Of a DNA stretch of 64,000 nucleotides, positions 62,910 to 64,000 are shown piece by piece (the first letter of the stretch is position 1; the number at the start of each line of letters is the position of its first letter). Where the stretch lies: positions 205,154-269,153 of the forward strand of contig NZ_SISF01000028.1 in the NCBI RefSeq assembly GCF_004310285.1. Direction: 5' to 3'. Under the pieces are notes generated by a model that worked only from the letters and a program-made list of their open reading frames with translations, was not told the origin of the DNA and made no database searches. Origin of the DNA: Agrobacterium cavarae. GTDB taxonomy: Bacteria; Pseudomonadota; Alphaproteobacteria; Rhizobiales; Rhizobiaceae. The position numbers and the translations under genes were made by a program.

Positions 62910-64000
62910 TACGCGCCGTTCCCTCGCGAGCCGCCTCTTGGACCGGACGGTCTACCGCCCGATGGCTTGCCACCGGGACCACGACCGCCGCCGCCCGATG
63001 GTTTGCCACCTGGACCCTTGCCGCCGGAACCCCTGCTGCTGCCCTTGCCGCCAAAGCCCTTCGGGCCGCTGCCGCCTTCGGAGCGTTCACCGCGCGGCTT
63101 GCCGAAGCCAGGCTTGCCGCCAGATGGTTTTCCACCGGAGGGCTTGCCGCCAAAAGGCTTTGCGCCGCGGGGCTTGTCGCCAAAAGGACGTTCACTGCGT
63201 GCTGGACGATCGCCGTCCTCACGCGGCTTGCGATCACCAAAGGAGCGGTCAGTACGGGCAGGACGATCGTCGAACGAACGGGCTGGCCGATCCGAACGCT
63301 CGGTTCTGTCGCCGGAGGACTTTTCGCCGAAGGATCTTTCGCCCCGGGGGCGGTCATTGCGAGGGCGTTCGCTGCGCTCGCCATCTTCGCGCGGCTTGCG
63401 GTCGCCGAAGGGACGATCACCGAACTTGCGCTCACCACGAGGCTTACCCCCGAACGAACCACGCGCGGGACGATCGCCCGCCTCACGTGGCTTGCGATCG
63501 CCGAAGGAGCGATCACCACGGCCACGACCGCGACCTTCATCGCGCCCGGCCTCGTTGCTCGAATCGGAACGGATCCATTCACCCTCGTCATCGGCATGGC
63601 GCACGACTGCGCGGCGGGCTTCTGCCTGTGCCGATGGCTGCTTGAATGCGCTTTCGGCTTCGGCACGCGCGGAGAGCTTACGGGCCTTGCCATCGCGGGT
63701 CGGCTTGGCGCCAGGCGCCATCCAGACATTGGCGGTGCGGTTGCTGCCAAGCGGCGGGCGTTTCGGACCGCGATCATCGGTCTCGGCTTCGTCCCTGCCC
63801 TTTCCGGCAAACTTGCCGCCGGGCTTTCCGCCTGCCTTGGGCGCGAACTTGCCAGCAGGCTTATCGGAGCGCTTTCCATCGAACCGACCGGAAGAACGCT
63901 CGTCGCCATCGCGCGGGTTGCGGTCGGCAGCAGCCTGCTTGCCCCACTCGGCTTTGGCCGGCTTGGCGGGCGCCTCTTCCTCGTCCTCTTCGGATTTGTG
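62909..64000 (-). CDS. RluB-like pseudouridine synthase, disordered C-terminal tail only (N-terminus beyond window)
   Basis: 363 C-terminal residues of a gene entering from the right edge, stopping at 62909. At its upstream end I see KPAKAEWGKQAAADRN and RPPLGSNRTANVWMAPGAK, which I associate with the region after the catalytic domain of rhizobial RluB-type enzymes; the catalytic domain is outside the window. The rest is a low-complexity basic Gly/Arg/Lys/Pro tail. Position before rsmD supports the assignment. The ATG at 63721 is internal, not the start. Such RNA-binding tails probably help rRNA contact. The identity is inferred from context. Confidence 0.6.
   Translation of the reverse strand, partial: HKSEEDEEEAPAKPAKAEWGKQAAADRNPRDGDERSSGRFDGKRSDKPAGKFAPKAGGKPGGKFAGKGRDEAETDDRGPKRPPLGSNRTANVWMAPGAKPTRDGKARKLSARAEAESAFKQPSAQAEARRAVVRHADDEGEWIRSDSSNEAGRDEGRGRGRGDRSFGDRKPREAGDRPARGSFGGKPRGERKFGDRPFGDRKPREDGERSERPRNDRPRGERSFGEKSSGDRTERSDRPARSFDDRPARTDRSFGDRKPREDGDRPARSERPFGDKPRGAKPFGGKPSGGKPSGGKPGFGKPRGERSEGGSGPKGFGGKGSSRGSGGKGPGGKPSGGGGRGPGGKPSGGRPSGPRGGSRGNGA
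62912..63560 (-). repeat. Degenerate FGDRKPRE / GGKPSGG repeat tract
   Basis: Within the pseudouridine synthase tail the octapeptide FGDRKPRE occurs three times (about 63218-63245, 63388-63412 and 63482-63508), with related RPARS, FGGKP and PRGER units, then GGKPSGG units near the C-terminus. It is a compositionally biased repeat, not a mobile element. Confidence 0.7.

Noticed and set aside
62890..63909. Long Ala/Ser/Arg-rich frames in the repeat tract on both strands
   Set aside because: They arise from the codon-periodic repeat of the pseudouridine synthase tail; the frame coupled by TAATG to rsmD is the real one.
1..64000. Search for tRNA, rRNA, CRISPR arrays, insertion sequences, prophage or attachment sites
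   Set aside because: No cloverleaf-like gene, spaced direct-repeat array, transposase or integrase sequence was seen in any intergenic region.

Overview
The window is GC-rich, gene-dense alphaproteobacterial DNA that reads like core chromosome of a member of the Rhizobiaceae (Agrobacterium/Rhizobium type). The basis is gene content and order: a split atpI-atpB-atpE-atpF'-atpF operon with two different b-type stator subunits, a long-chain polyprenyl diphosphate synthase of the CoQ10 type plus UbiA, an lpxK/waaA/DUF4170/pmbA neighbourhood, a galactose-oxidising (De Ley-Doudoroff type) gene cluster under an IclR regulator, and 52-bp palindromic intergenic repeats of the kind scattered through Rhizobiaceae genomes. 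No tRNA, rRNA, CRISPR array, prophage or insertion sequence was found.

Layout. 1-6.5 kb: ubiA (cut by the left edge), cfa, tex, then divergent purD and a small secreted protein. 6.7-12.4 kb: a Cache-type chemoreceptor, a DUF523 protein, and glyS and glyQ, which are divergent rather than in one operon. 12.5-18.5 kb: a membrane-linked cassette of lemA, an EPSP-synthase-like aroA and two tandem DUF2207 paralogues with glycine-rich tails. 18.5-28.4 kb: an S49 peptidase, trmN-like methyltransferase and DUF2007 on the minus strand; polyprenyl synthase, TPR protein, ispE and moaB on the plus strand; then a radical SAM gene split by an in-frame TAG, and rnhB. 28.4-35 kb: a 4HB-type chemoreceptor, the Fo part of ATP synthase (minus strand, recognisable promoter and terminator) and a SleB-like cell wall hydrolase.

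35-41.7 kb: a corA-kup ion-transport pair, an Mrp-type P-loop ATPase without the usual CxxC, a signal-less NasS/NrtA-like protein and a LuxR-type regulator. 41.8-46 kb: iclR divergent from galactose dehydrogenase, dgoK, dgoA and a lactonase. Together these cover galactose to pyruvate plus glyceraldehyde 3-phosphate, except for the dehydratase step. 46-49.4 kb: a PAS-PAS-receiver protein without a kinase domain and a GGDEF-EAL protein in tandem. 49.7-54.7 kb: mutL, DUF2093, the DUF350-DUF1190-glutathionylspermidine-synthase-like trio, and a ferritin-like DUF892 protein. 54.8-64 kb: a minus-strand run covering envelope biogenesis and RNA modification: small membrane protein, lpxK, HAD phosphatase, waaA, DUF4170, an inositol-phosphatase family member, pmbA, a patatin, rsmD and the disordered tail of an RluB-like pseudouridine synthase cut by the right edge.

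Most of the window is housekeeping. The items most worth a second look are the in-frame TAG in the radical SAM gene (26462-26464), the lemA-aroA-DUF2207-DUF2207 cassette, the DUF350-DUF1190-ATP-grasp trio, the kinase-less PAS-receiver plus EAL pair, the Mrp without cysteines, and the paired intergenic palindromes. All gene identities were assigned by reading translated motifs and from family knowledge; no database search was run.
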